A stretch of 33,672 nt of DNA from Acidobacteria bacterium RIFCSPLOWO2_12_FULL_67_14b (GCA_001768615.1 MELE01000185.1:405-34076), one strand, 5' to 3'; counted from the stretch's first letter, positions 24,529 to 33,672 are shown. The notes: generated by a model from the letters alone, not told the origin. Translations and numbers: made by a program.

Positions 24529-26636
24529 GTGAGTCCCTGGCAGAAACACGCCCGCGCCGTGCTCGCCGTGATCGTGCTCGGCGTGATCGGCGTCGTCGGC
24601 TACACGCTGCGGCCGCGCGATGCGCGCGTGGCGCCGCCGCCGGTGGAGAAGTTGAAGCCCAAGGTCATGGTCGTGACCACGGGCGGCGATGCCATCCAGT
24701 TCAAGAGTGCGAGCCGCGATCTGCGGGTTGAGTTCGAGCGGCAGGAAACCTACGAGGACGGCCAGACGCGGCTCTTCGGTGTGAAGATCAACGTCGACAA
24801 TCGCGGCGGCCGCAACTACACCGTCACCGGCAAGGAAGCGAGCATCGGCAAGGACCAGAGCTCCTTCGACGTGACCGGCGACGTCCACCTCGAGACCAAC
24901 GACGGCCTCACCGCCTTCAGCCAGAGCGCGGGCTACACCGAGGCCGAGAAGGTCGTCAGGGCGCCCGGGCCCGTGACCTTCACGCGCGGCCGCATGTCCG
25001 GCTCCGGCGTCGGCTTCACCTACGACGAACAGCGCAACACGCTGTGGCTCCTCGACCAGGCGGTCGTCCACTTCGCGCAGGACGGCGACGCCGAGCCGAT
25101 CGATGTGACCGCCGGTGCCTTCGGCTTCGCCCGCGCCGACCGCTACATGCGCTTCGAGCGGACCATGCACATGGTGCGGGAGGGGCAGGTGACCGACGCC
25201 GGCGAGGCCACCGTGCACCTGTTTCCCGATCGCGACGAGCCCGACCGCGTTGAACTCCGTGGCAACTCGAAGGTGACCGGCGGCGCCGGCATGGGCGCCC
25301 TGCAATCGATGTCGGCGCGCGACATGAACCTGGATTACCGCGACGACGGCCGGACGTTGGAGCAGGCGACGCTGGCGGGGCAAGGCGACATCCACCTCGC
25401 TGCCAAGGCCGCGTCGGCGGGGCAGCGGCTGATGGGCGAGAACATGACCATCGCGCTCGCCCCCGACGCCTCGGTGAGCAGCCTTGCCGCGCGCGGCAAG
25501 GTCGAGGTCAGCCTGCCCGCCACCGGCGACACGGCCGCGCGGACGATCCGCTCGACGTCGCTGACGGCCTCCGGCGCGGCCCAGGGCCTCGACAAGATGG
25601 AGTTCACCGAAGGCGTGAGCTACGACGAGGCGGCCACCAAGGCGCATGGCCCGCGCACCGCGCGCGCCCGCACCCTCGAGGCCGCGCTCGATCCCGCGGC
25701 GGGCACCCTGCAGGACGCGCATTTCATCGGCGCCTTTCGCTTCGAAGACGGCGCGCTCGTAGCCACCAGCGCCGACGCGCGCTACCGGATCGCCGCCGGC
25801 ACCCTGGACCTGTCGGGCAAGGACGGCACTACCGTCCCGCAGATTCGTAACGAGTCGCTGACCATCGATGCCGACCAGATCGACGTGACGCTGTCGCCGC
25901 GGGTGATGGTCGCCAGCGGGAAGGTGCAGAGCGTGCTGCAGCCCTCGAAGAAGCCGGCGGGCAACGCCGCGGCCGCCAGGCGGCCCGGCCTGCTGGCCGA
26001 CAAGGACCCCGTCAACGTGATCGCCGACCAGCTCACCTACGACGAGGCCTCGCGCACGGGGGAGTATTCAGGACAGGCGCGGCTGTTCCAGGGCGACACG
26101 CAGATCAACGGCGAGACGATCACGCTCGACGAAACCAAGGGCGACCTGATCGTGAAGGGCAAGGTGATCACGACGCTGCCGATCGCCGACAAGAAGGCCG
26201 CCGCCGAACCGGGCGCGAAGCCGCAGCCGATGGTAGGCACCGCCGGCTCGTTCACCTACACGGACCAGACACGCCGCGCCACCTACCAGACACTGGCACA
26301 CCTGGTGGGCAGCCAGAGCGACCTGCACGCCGACACGCTGGACCTGTTGCTCGCCAAAGACGAGAACACGCTCGAGCGCCTCGAAGCCACGGGCGCCGTC
26401 AGGGCCATCGTCGACAAGCGCACCGTCACCGGTACGAAACTGGAGTACGCGCCGGCCGACGACAAGTACGTCGTGCTCGGCGCGCCGGTGCGCATGGTCG
26501 ACGCCGCGTGCCAGGAAACCACCGGCAAGACGTTGACCTTCTTCAAGTCGTCCGATAGAGTCATCGTCGACGGCAACAACGAGATCCGCACGCAGAGCAA
26601 GGGCGGCGGCAAGTGTCCCTCCACGCCCCCCAACTG

Positions 26637-26637
<1 letters not shown>
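24529..26637 (+). CDS. Fused LptC-LptA (OstA-domain) LPS transport protein
   Basis: Predicted periplasmic bridge protein for lipopolysaccharide transport, 702 residues, anchored by one N-terminal helix ([18 protein letters not shown]). The first part, through about residue 200, is LptC-like ([51 protein letters not shown]). The remainder holds repeated OstA/LptA beta strands, e.g. [39 protein letters not shown], and [17 protein letters not shown]. One protein thus seems to do the work of separate LptC and LptA. The GTG at 24529 is chosen; the track start at 24103 reads through a repeat element. lptB starts on its stop codon (TGATG), and lptF/G are not in the window. Codons after about residue 650 are ordinary; no truncation. 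Confidence 0.87.
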
Positions 26638-27365
<728 letters not shown>

Positions 27366-27381
27366 GATGTAAGAGACGGTC

Positions 27382-28815
27382 ATGGCCATCCAGCAGAAGC
27401 TTCAAACGAAGCTCGCACAGAAGCTGATCCTCACGCCTTCGCTCCAGCAGGCGATCAAGCTTCTCCCAATGTCGACCTTGGAACTGGCCGACCTCCTCAA
27501 CCAGGAGGTCGTCGAGAATCCGCTGCTCGAGGAAGTTCCGACCGAGGAGCTTCAGGCGGCGGAGGCGGTCCCGGCCGCCGAAAAAGAGGGCGAAGACAAG
27601 GCCAAGGCCGACAAGACCGATTCGTGGGACGACGCCGATTACGAGTACTTCTTCGGCGACTACCTGGATGACGGCTACCGGCCGCGGGCCCCGCAGGAAG
27701 TCAAGGAACTGCCGCCGATCGAGAACACCCTGTCGACCAGCTCGTCGCTGACCGACCACCTCGAATGGCAGCTCTCGCTCCAGACCGACGTCGACCCGAT
27801 CCGCGAGATCGGCGAGGCCATCATCGGCAATCTGGACGACGACGGCTACCTGGTGGCGTCGGTGGACGAGATCGCGTCGATGGGCCCCTGGCCGGTGGAC
27901 GAAGTCGAGCGGGCGCTCCGCCTGATCCAGAGCTTCGACCCGATCGGCGTGGCGGCGCGCGACCTGCAGGAATGCCTGACGCTGCAGATCCGGCACCTGC
28001 GGCTCGACGGCACGCCCACCGAGAAGATCGTGACCGAGCACCTGCGGCTCCTGCACAACCACCAGATGCCGGACCTTGCCCGCAAGCTCGGGCTCAGCAT
28101 CGAAGAGCTCAAGCACCACGTCGAGATCATCCAGCACCTCGACCCCAAGCCCGGCAGCCGCTTCAACCCGCAGCCGTCGCAATACGTCATCCCCGACGTC
28201 TACATCGTCAAGGTCGAGGATCAGTACGTGGCGGTGCTGAACGAAGACGGCCTGCCGCAGCTGCGCATCAGCCCGACCTACCGCCGGCTGCTCGACAAGG
28301 GCGCCGCCGAGAACAGCGACGAGACCCGCGCCTACGTCAAGGACAAGTTCCGCTCGGCGCTGTGGCTGATCAAGTCGGTGGAGCAGCGGCAGAAGACGAT
28401 CCACAAGGTCGCCAGCAGCATCTGCAACTTCCAGCGCGACTTCCTCGACCACGGCATCGAGCACCTGCGGCCGCTGGTGCTGCGCGACGTCGCCAACGAC
28501 ATCGGCATGCACGAATCCACCGTGAGCCGCGTCGTCACCAACAAGTACATGCACACGCCCCAGGGCGTGTTCGAGATGAAGTACTTCTTCCACAGCGGCA
28601 TCAGCAGCTCGTACGGCGACGCCGTGTCGTCGGTGACGATCAAGAACCGCATCAAGAAGATCATCGAGGGCGAGGATCCCAAGAAGCCGTTGAGCGATTC
28701 GAAGATCGTGAACATCCTCCAGCGTGAGGGGTTGATGCTGGCGCGGCGCACGATCGCGAAGTACCGCGAGGAGCTGAAGATCCCGACGTCGAACCAGCGG
28801 AAGGTGCTCTTCTAA
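27382..28815 (+). CDS. rpoN: RNA polymerase sigma-54 factor
   Basis: Sigma-54 directs RNA polymerase to -24/-12 promoters that need an AAA+ activator. The 477-residue protein has the Gln/Leu-rich region I (LAQKLILTPSLQQAIKLLPM), an acidic region II (EEVPTEELQAAEAV through DDADYEYFFGDYLDD), the core-binding region III, the helix-turn-helix DIGMHESTVSRVVTNKYM, and the diagnostic RpoN box ARRTIAKYREELKIP near residues 453-467. Length is normal. It follows lptB by 16 bp with AGAGACGG ahead of the ATG. Its natural activators are not in the window, though the NtrY-like kinase at 7880-11830 belongs to a family that often signals to sigma-54 activators. Confidence 0.97.
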   Translation: MAIQQKLQTKLAQKLILTPSLQQAIKLLPMSTLELADLLNQEVVENPLLEEVPTEELQAAEAVPAAEKEGEDKAKADKTDSWDDADYEYFFGDYLDDGYRPRAPQEVKELPPIENTLSTSSSLTDHLEWQLSLQTDVDPIREIGEAIIGNLDDDGYLVASVDEIASMGPWPVDEVERALRLIQSFDPIGVAARDLQECLTLQIRHLRLDGTPTEKIVTEHLRLLHNHQMPDLARKLGLSIEELKHHVEIIQHLDPKPGSRFNPQPSQYVIPDVYIVKVEDQYVAVLNEDGLPQLRISPTYRRLLDKGAAENSDETRAYVKDKFRSALWLIKSVEQRQKTIHKVASSICNFQRDFLDHGIEHLRPLVLRDVANDIGMHESTVSRVVTNKYMHTPQGVFEMKYFFHSGISSSYGDAVSSVTIKNRIKKIIEGEDPKKPLSDSKIVNILQREGLMLARRTIAKYREELKIPTSNQRKVLF

Positions 28816-28821
28816 TCGTCG

Positions 28822-29820
28822 ATGTCCATCACCCCGACAATCACGGTTCGCGGCCTGCTCGACGCGCGACCCGAGTCGGTCGGCCTGACCATCGATTTGC
28901 TCGCCGGGGCGCGCGGCCTCGAGCGGCACATCACCAGTCCCTACATCCAGAAGACCGGCCTCGCGCTGGCCGGGTTCCATGAATACCTGCAGGCCGGCCG
29001 CATCCTGCTGTTCGGCGACAGCGAGGTCCGGTTCCTCGAGAGCCTGGATTCCGCCGCCCGCCGGCGGGCGCTCGCCAACTCGTTTGCGGCGCACTTGCCG
29101 TGCCTGCTCGTCACCGGCGGGGCGGAGCTGCCGCCCGAGGTCGAGATCGAAGGCGAGCTGGCCGACGTGCCGATCCTGCGCACGCCGGTGCCGACGGCGA
29201 CCGCCATCGGCAAGCTCACCGCCATCCTCGAAGACCGGCTCGCCGTCCGCGAGGTCATCCACGGCGTCCTGCTCGACATCCTCGGCCTCGGCGTCCTGAT
29301 CGTCGGCGAGAGCGGCATCGGCAAGAGCGAGTGCGCGCTCGACCTCGTGGTCCGCGGCCACCGGCTCGTCGCCGACGACACGGTGGAGGTGCGGCGCCGC
29401 GCCGAATCGATCGTAATCGGCGCCTGCCCCGAGCTGACGCGCCACCACATGGAGGTCCGCGGCCTCGGCCTGATCAACATCCGCGACCTCTTCGGCGTCG
29501 CCTCGACGCGGACGTCGAAGCGCGTCGAGCTGGTCGTGCAACTCGACCGCTGGGACCAGGACCGCGAATACGATCGCCTGGGCCTGGACGATGCGTCGTA
29601 CGAGCTGATCGGATTGAAGGTGCCGCTGCTCCGCATGCCGGTGGGTCCGGGGCGCAACCTCGCGATCCTCGTCGAGGTCGCCGCCCGCAACCAGTTGCTC
29701 CGCATGCGCGGGATCAACGCCGCGCGCGAGCTGGTCAAGCGCCTCGACGAAAGCCTGACCGGCACCCAGGCCCCCAAGCACCTGAGCACCCAGGCACCCG
29801 AAGAGGACGAAGAACTGTGA
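28822..29820 (+). CDS. hprK: HPr kinase/phosphorylase
   Basis: Phosphorylates HPr on Ser46 with ATP or pyrophosphate and removes the phosphate again, tying PTS signalling to energy state. The 332-residue protein has an N-terminal domain with the HPrK pattern FGDSEVRFLESL, P-loop VGESGIGKSECALDLVVRGH near residue 160, LVADDTVEVRR, and the HPrK signature MEVRGLGLINIRDLFG. The target HPr, with its Ser46, is encoded three genes on. The C-terminal tail after LDESL (TGTQAPKHLSTQAPEEDEEL) is not part of the fold and is encoded by an octamer array. It starts 6 bases after rpoN and overlaps rapZ as GTGA. Confidence 0.96.
   Translation: MSITPTITVRGLLDARPESVGLTIDLLAGARGLERHITSPYIQKTGLALAGFHEYLQAGRILLFGDSEVRFLESLDSAARRRALANSFAAHLPCLLVTGGAELPPEVEIEGELADVPILRTPVPTATAIGKLTAILEDRLAVREVIHGVLLDILGLGVLIVGESGIGKSECALDLVVRGHRLVADDTVEVRRRAESIVIGACPELTRHHMEVRGLGLINIRDLFGVASTRTSKRVELVVQLDRWDQDREYDRLGLDDASYELIGLKVPLLRMPVGPGRNLAILVEVAARNQLLRMRGINAARELVKRLDESLTGTQAPKHLSTQAPEEDEEL
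29761..29800 (+). repeat. Octamer array in the hprK tail codons
   Basis: Five 8-bp units in a row: GGCACCCA, GGCCCCCA, AGCACCTG, AGCACCCA, GGCACCCG. Their reverse complements are GGGTGCNN-type units, the same family as at 1723-1769 and 7563-7881. They code for GTQAPKHLSTQAP at the C-terminus of HPrK. Confidence 0.8.
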
Positions 29821-30710
29821 GCAAGTCGCGGCGACGGCCGACCGACGCGCGCTTCATCGTGCTGACCGGGCTGTCGGGATCCGGAAAGTCGCAGGCCATC
29901 CGCGCGCTCGAGGACCTGGGCTACTACTGCGTCGACAACCTGCCGGTGTCGCTGCTGCCGGTGATGGCGGAGCTCAGCGAGCGGCAGTCGGAGCATTCCC
30001 GCGTGGCGGTGGTGATGGACATCCGCGAGCCCCGCTTCGTCAGTGACTTCCCGAAGGTCTATCGCAAGCTGAAGACCCACAAGCGGCTGCTGCCGCGGCT
30101 GATCTTCCTCGAGGCGGACCACGCCGAGCTGGTCCGCCGTTTCAGCGCCTCCCGCCGCCCGCATCCGCTGGCGCCGGACCGCCCGGTCACCGAAGGCCTC
30201 TCCGAAGAACGCGCCAAGCTGCGCGGCATCCGGGCGCTCGCCGACAAGGTGATCGACACGACGAAGCTGAACGTGCACGAGTTGCGGCAGGCCCTGCTCG
30301 AAATGGTGAGCGGGAAGAAGCAGGCCTCGAAGCTGGTGCTGACGTTCCTGAGCTTTGGTTTCACGTCCGGCCCGCCCGCCGAGGCCGACCTGATGTTCGA
30401 CGTGCGGTTCCTCAAGAACCCGCACTGGGTGCCGGCCCTGCGGCCGCAAACCGGCAAGGACCCGGCCGTGGCGGCGTACATTCGCCGCCAGCCGACCGCG
30501 CGGGCGGCGATCAAGCGATTCTCGTCGCTGCTGCGCTGGATCGTGCCGCTGTACGTGCAAGAGGGGAAGAGCTATCTCACCGTGGCGATCGGCTGCACCG
30601 GCGGCCGCCACCGGTCGGTGTATTTTGCCGAAGCGCTGAAACGGGAACTCGCCGGGATCGCAGGGGTCCAGACGCGCGTGCGCCACCGCGACCTCACGGG
30701 GGAACGATGA
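29817..30710 (+). CDS. rapZ: RapZ-family nucleotide-binding protein
   Basis: A 297-residue member of the RapZ (YvcJ/YhbJ) family. In E. coli RapZ is an RNA adaptor that senses glucosamine-6-phosphate and steers small RNA decay; elsewhere the family binds nucleotides. Walker A is seen as LTGLSGSGKSQAIRALEDLG near residues 16-35, then YYCVDNLP, DIREPRF, and the C-terminal IGCTGGRHRSVYFAE, all well conserved. The long R-rich insertion RFSASRRPHPLAPDRPVTEG is usual in the family. The GTG at 29817 overlaps the hprK stop. Its place beside rpoN and PTS genes is conserved in many bacteria. Whether it acts on RNA here is unknown. Confidence 0.95.
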   Translation: MSKSRRRPTDARFIVLTGLSGSGKSQAIRALEDLGYYCVDNLPVSLLPVMAELSERQSEHSRVAVVMDIREPRFVSDFPKVYRKLKTHKRLLPRLIFLEADHAELVRRFSASRRPHPLAPDRPVTEGLSEERAKLRGIRALADKVIDTTKLNVHELRQALLEMVSGKKQASKLVLTFLSFGFTSGPPAEADLMFDVRFLKNPHWVPALRPQTGKDPAVAAYIRRQPTARAAIKRFSSLLRWIVPLYVQEGKSYLTVAIGCTGGRHRSVYFAEALKRELAGIAGVQTRVRHRDLTGER

Positions 30711-31132
30711 TCGGTGTCGTCGTCGTCACGCACGGCCAGCTCGCCACCGAACTGGTGAACGCGGCCGAGACCATCGTCGGCGACCTGCCGAACTTCTCGG
30801 CCGTCTCGATCGGATGGCACGAAGACGTGCAGGACGCGCGCGACGAGATTGCCGCGGCGATCGAGCGCGTCAAGGCGCCCGGCGGCGTGCTGATCGCCAC
30901 CGACATGTTCGGCGGCACGCCCTCGAACCTCGGCATCACGTTTCTCGCCGAAGACGCGGTCGAGGTCGTGACCGGCGTCAACCTGCCGATGCTGATCAAG
31001 GCCGCCAGCCTGCAGGACGGCGCGCGGCTCACCGACATCGCGCGCCTGCTGCGGGAGCACGGCCGCAACGCGATCTGGGTGGCCTCGGATCTGCTGAACG
31101 AAGGTCCCGGTGGCGCCGGACCGGCCGAATGA
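30707..31132 (+). CDS. PTS EIIA domain protein, mannose family
   Basis: A stand-alone EIIA of the mannose/fructose/sorbose class, 141 residues. The phosphate-accepting His9 is in MIGVVVVTHGQLATELVNAA, followed by the expected FGGTPSNLGI loop with DMFGG. HPr~P would be the donor. No EIIB, EIIC or EIID gene follows, so it probably signals rather than transports sugar. In alphaproteobacteria a similar EIIA lies beside hprK. ATGA overlaps on both sides (rapZ stop, ptsH start) indicate translational coupling. Confidence 0.93.
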   Translation: MIGVVVVTHGQLATELVNAAETIVGDLPNFSAVSIGWHEDVQDARDEIAAAIERVKAPGGVLIATDMFGGTPSNLGITFLAEDAVEVVTGVNLPMLIKAASLQDGARLTDIARLLREHGRNAIWVASDLLNEGPGGAGPAE

Positions 31133-31407
31133 CCGCGCGCCAATGTGTGATTCGCAACCGTCTGGGGCTGCACGCGCGTGCGGCGGCGAAGTTCGTCCGT
31201 ACCGCGACCAAATACGTCTCGCAGATCCGCGTCTCGCGCGACGGGCGGGCCATGGACGGCAAGAGCATCATGGGGATCCTGCTGCTGGCCGCGGGCCCGG
31301 GGGCGACCATCGTGATTACCGCTGACGGGCCGGACGAGGTCGAGGCCGCCGAGACGCTGTGCCACCTCGTCGAAGCCGGGTTTGGAGAAGACGCGTGGAG
31401 CGCCTGA
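31129..31407 (+). CDS. ptsH: Phosphocarrier protein HPr
   Basis: HPr carries phosphate from EI to EIIA. In this 92-residue protein the active His15 is in RNRLGLHARAAAKFV and the regulatory Ser46 is in RAMDGKSIMGILLLAA, at the canonical number counted from the chosen ATG. Presence of both, together with hprK, indicates dual control by PEP- and ATP-driven phosphorylation. The C-terminus AETLCHLVEAGFGEDAWSA is slightly longer than usual. It overlaps the EIIA stop (ATGA), and its last 13 bases overlap the start of ptsI. Confidence 0.95.
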   Translation: MTARQCVIRNRLGLHARAAAKFVRTATKYVSQIRVSRDGRAMDGKSIMGILLLAAGPGATIVITADGPDEVEAAETLCHLVEAGFGEDAWSA

Positions 31408-33134
31408 CCGGCATCGGCGTCTCGCCCGGCGTCGTGCTCGGCCGCGCGGTCGTGCTGACGCAGCGCACCGAGGTCATGCGCTTTCCGATCCCGCCCGATC
31501 GGGTCGAGCGGGAAGTGGCGGCGCTGACGCGCGCGCAGGCCGATTCCCGCCAGCAGTTGCTCGACATCCGCGGCCGGCTCGATCAGGGCCGCGGCTCCGA
31601 GCTCGCGGCGCTTTTCGACGCCCAACTGCTCATGCTCGACGACCCGATGCTCGTGGGCCGGGCCGAGCAGATCATCCGCACCGAGCGCGTCAACGCGGCG
31701 TGGGCCGTGCATCGCGCCTACGAGGAGCTGTACCACGTCTTCATGTCGATGGAAGACCCGTACCTCCGCGAGCGCGAGAACGACGTCGCCGATGTCGCCG
31801 GGCGCCTCCGGTTGAACCTGCGCCACGGCGCGAAGGGGCCGAAGGAGCTCCTCAGCCAGATCGATGGGCCGTCGGTGCTGATCGCCGATGAGCTCACCGC
31901 GTCGGTGGCGGCGCAGCTCGACTGGAGCCGCGTGCAGGCGTTTGCCACCGACGCCGGCAGCCGCACCTATCACACCGCGATCCTCGCCCGCTCGCTGAAG
32001 GTGCCGGCCATCGTCGGCCTGCACGACGCCTCGATCCGCATCGCCGCCGGCACGCCCGTGATCCTCGACGGGACCACCGGCGAGCTGATCGTCGCGCCCT
32101 CGGCCGACCAGATCGACGAGGCGCACCGGCGCGCCTCGCGGCCGCGAAAGCGCGGCCTGTCGTCCGCCGAGTCGGGTCCGGTCTCGACGACAGACGGCGT
32201 GCGCATCCGGCTGGAGGCCAACATCGAGCTGCTCGAGGACCTGCCGTTCCTCAACGAGCATGGCGCCGAGGGCGTCGGGCTCTATCGATCGGAGTTCATG
32301 CTGTCGGGCAAGTCGATCGAGGCGGCCACCGAAGACAAGCAGTACGCGCTCTATCGCAGCCTGATCGAGCAGGTCGCGCCGCGGCCGGTCACGATCCGGA
32401 CCTTCGACCTCGACGAACGGCAGTTCGGGCCCACGCACGGCCCCGAGCGCCGGCGCACGCGCCCGGGTCTGCGCGGCCTGCGGCTGGGCCTCGCCAACCC
32501 GGAGGTACTGCGCACGCAGCTCCGCGCCCTCGTGCGCGCCTCCGCGCACGGCCCGCTGCGCATCATGTTCCCGTTCGTGACGGCGGTGGAAGAGGTCCGC
32601 GAGGCCAGGGCATTGCTGTCGGTGGCGATGCGCGACCTGGGCGTCGACGCAAGCGGGCGAATCAAGGTCGGCGCCATGATCGAGGTGCCCTCCGCCGCGC
32701 TCGCCGCCGACCTGCTCGCGCCCCACGTCGACTTCTTCACGATCGGCACCAACGACCTGATCCAGTTTTGCCTCGCCGTGGACCGCACCGACGATCGCGT
32801 GTCGGACCTCTACGAGCCGCTGCATCCGGCGGTGCTGCGGTTGATCCGCCAGGTCCGCCGCGCCGCGGCGCGGCAGAAGATCCCCGTCTCGCTCTGCGGC
32901 GAGATGGCGTCGGACCCGGCGCTGGTGGGCCTGCTCGTGGGCCTCGGCCTCACCGAGTTCAGCATGACGCCCGGCGCCATTCCGATCGTCCGCCAGGTGA
33001 TCCAGGAGCTGAGCGCCGCCGACGCGCGCAAGCTGGCCGGACACGCCTTGCTGCTGCCGACCGCCGCCGAGATCGAGCAGTATCTCTTCGACGCGCTCGC
33101 CGCGTCGGCCGTTCAAAGGAGTCCGTCACCGTGA
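31395..33134 (+). CDS. ptsI: Phosphoenolpyruvate-protein phosphotransferase (PTS Enzyme I)
   Basis: EI takes phosphate from PEP and passes it to HPr. The 579-residue protein is of normal EI length, with no GAF (PtsP) domain in front. It opens with LTGIGVSPGVVLGRAVVL, and carries the phospho-His in DAGSRTYHTAILARSLKVPA (near residue 193), the PEP-binding loop EGVGLYRSEFML, DLDERQFGPTHGP, FFTIGTNDLIQFCLAVDR, and the active Cys in SLCGEMASDP near residue 500. The GTG at 31395 has GGAG 7 bases upstream, inside ptsH; the track start at 31359 is too early. The stop overlaps the cupin gene (GTGA). Confidence 0.96.
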   Translation: MERLTGIGVSPGVVLGRAVVLTQRTEVMRFPIPPDRVEREVAALTRAQADSRQQLLDIRGRLDQGRGSELAALFDAQLLMLDDPMLVGRAEQIIRTERVNAAWAVHRAYEELYHVFMSMEDPYLRERENDVADVAGRLRLNLRHGAKGPKELLSQIDGPSVLIADELTASVAAQLDWSRVQAFATDAGSRTYHTAILARSLKVPAIVGLHDASIRIAAGTPVILDGTTGELIVAPSADQIDEAHRRASRPRKRGLSSAESGPVSTTDGVRIRLEANIELLEDLPFLNEHGAEGVGLYRSEFMLSGKSIEAATEDKQYALYRSLIEQVAPRPVTIRTFDLDERQFGPTHGPERRRTRPGLRGLRLGLANPEVLRTQLRALVRASAHGPLRIMFPFVTAVEEVREARALLSVAMRDLGVDASGRIKVGAMIEVPSAALAADLLAPHVDFFTIGTNDLIQFCLAVDRTDDRVSDLYEPLHPAVLRLIRQVRRAAARQKIPVSLCGEMASDPALVGLLVGLGLTEFSMTPGAIPIVRQVIQELSAADARKLAGHALLLPTAAEIEQYLFDALAASAVQRSPSP

Positions 33135-33487
33135 GCGAACCGTTGCATCGGGTGGAGAAGCCGTGGGGCTACGAGGTGTGGTGGGCGCGGACCGACCGCT
33201 ACGTCGGCAAGCAAATCCACATCAACAAGGGCCACGCGTTGAGCCTGCAGTACCACAACAAGAAGGACGAGACGATCTTCGTGTGGTCCGGCCGGATCTT
33301 GTTCGAGCGCGAAGTCGGCGGCACGCTCGTCGCCACCGAGATGGGGCCCGGCCAGGCCGTGCACGTGACGCCGCCCACGGTCCATCGCATGACCGCGATC
33401 GAAGATTCGGATGTGATGGAAGTCTCGACGCCTGAAACCGACGACGTGGTCAGGCTGGAAGATCGCTACGGAAGGAAAGGGACCTAG
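33131..33487 (+). CDS. Small cupin, mannose-6-phosphate isomerase type II-like domain
   Basis: A 118-residue single-domain cupin. The fold motif LSLQYHNKKDETIFVWSGR holds the metal-binding His and Glu, and VHVTPPTVHRMTA the second-motif His. VEKPWGYEVWWA at the N-terminus matches the C-terminal domain of mannose-1-phosphate guanylyltransferase/mannose-6-phosphate isomerase and stand-alone relatives. A sugar-phosphate isomerase role suits the PTS neighbourhood but is not proven; small cupins of this type also act as binding proteins. GTG start with AAAGGAG upstream, overlapping ptsI by 4 bp, marks it as the last gene of the operon. Confidence 0.85.
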   Translation: MSEPLHRVEKPWGYEVWWARTDRYVGKQIHINKGHALSLQYHNKKDETIFVWSGRILFEREVGGTLVATEMGPGQAVHVTPPTVHRMTAIEDSDVMEVSTPETDDVVRLEDRYGRKGT

Positions 33488-33556
33488 TCGGGCTCCGGGA
33501 TCCGGGCTCCGGGCTCCGGATCCCATGACGGATCCCGGCGCCCGGAGCCCGGCTCA
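33488..33556. repeat. Inverted array of 7-bp CGGGCTC units between cupin and ssb
   Basis: The left arm has CGGGCTC, CGGGATC, CGGGCTC, CGGGCTC, CGGATCC; the right arm is the reverse complement style GGATCCCGGCGCCCGGAGCCC, around the centre CATGAC. This gives a very stable hairpin between two convergent genes and may stop transcription from both sides, though no T-tract is present. Confidence 0.75.
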
Positions 33557-33558
33557 CG

Positions 33559-33672
33559 TTAGAAAGGAATGTCGTCGTCGGTGACGGGCGCGGCGTCCTT
33601 CATCGGATCCTGGTAGCCGCCCTCACCCCGATCGACCTGGCGATCGCCGCTACCACCGCCGCGGCCGCCGCC
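33559..33672 (-). CDS. ssb: Single-stranded DNA-binding protein SSB, C-terminal fragment
   Basis: On the minus strand the last 37 codons of a gene enter the window: a Gly/Arg/Ser/Asp-rich flexible linker (GGGRGGGSGDRQ...) then KDAAPVTDDDIPF and TAA. The acidic tail ending DDDIPF is the hallmark of bacterial SSB, where it binds repair and replication partners. The DNA-binding OB domain lies outside the window. The ORF track does not list it because the start is missing. Confidence 0.9.
   Translation of the reverse strand, partial: GGGRGGGSGDRQVDRGEGGYQDPMKDAAPVTDDDIPF

Noticed and set aside
24145-25722. 525-residue minus-strand ORF covering the deleted element and the lptCA start
   Set aside because: It joins repeat sequence to the antisense of lptCA; the part within the element is leader of a lost gene.

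Overview
The window is about 33.7 kb of G+C-rich chromosomal DNA. It reads as housekeeping genome from a diderm (LPS-exporting) bacterium. The gene content fits an Acidobacteriota genome, perhaps Vicinamibacteria-like: fused LptC/OstA protein, lptB-rpoN-hprK-rapZ-PTS order, NtrY-like kinase, DUF465 protein, and many palindromic repeats inside genes. The phylum is my inference; no rRNA is present to settle it. No tRNA, rRNA, CRISPR array or prophage was seen.

Layout. 2-4474: the 3' end of a TPR gene meets, on a shared CTAG, a leftward pair of mutS and an orphan family 5 solute-binding lipoprotein. 4512-7556: rightward tsaB-rimI, a small DUF465 gene, then psd-pssA for phosphatidylethanolamine synthesis. 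7557-7879: a fold-back repeat region holding a gene remnant. 7880-11830: a leftward 1316-residue NtrY-like histidine kinase. 11875-14159: a rightward membrane protein and a PLP aminotransferase. 14272-15354: a leftward PQQ-type beta-propeller protein. 15390-23152: guaA-dnaE-accA-recJ. 23153-24528: a repeat-rich island. 24529-33487: a tightly packed operon, lptCA-lptB-rpoN-hprK-rapZ-EIIA(Man)-ptsH-ptsI-cupin. The window closes with the C-terminus of a leftward ssb gene.

The last operon links envelope export (LptC/A, LptB), sigma-54, and a regulatory PTS. EI phosphorylates HPr on His15, HPr kinase/phosphorylase acts on HPr Ser46, and a lone EIIA of the mannose type is an acceptor. No EIIB/C/D is present, so signalling rather than sugar uptake is the likely role.

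The most unusual material is repetitive DNA. The recJ-lptC island holds two adjacent elements with imperfect ~40-bp terminal inverted repeats. One carries a GxxExxY gene with PD-(D/E)XK nuclease motifs. The other is the same element with about 330 bp deleted, like an autonomous/non-autonomous pair. The right end of the second contains the best -10 box for the lptC operon. An octamer family (NGGTGCNN) recurs at three places: in the signal peptide codons of the lipoprotein, in the pssA/kinase gap, and in the C-terminal tail codons of hprK. Three other palindromes sit in frame inside mutS, tsaB and the aminotransferase. Every convergent gene junction that has a gap contains repeats, in three of the four cases as facing inverted arms.
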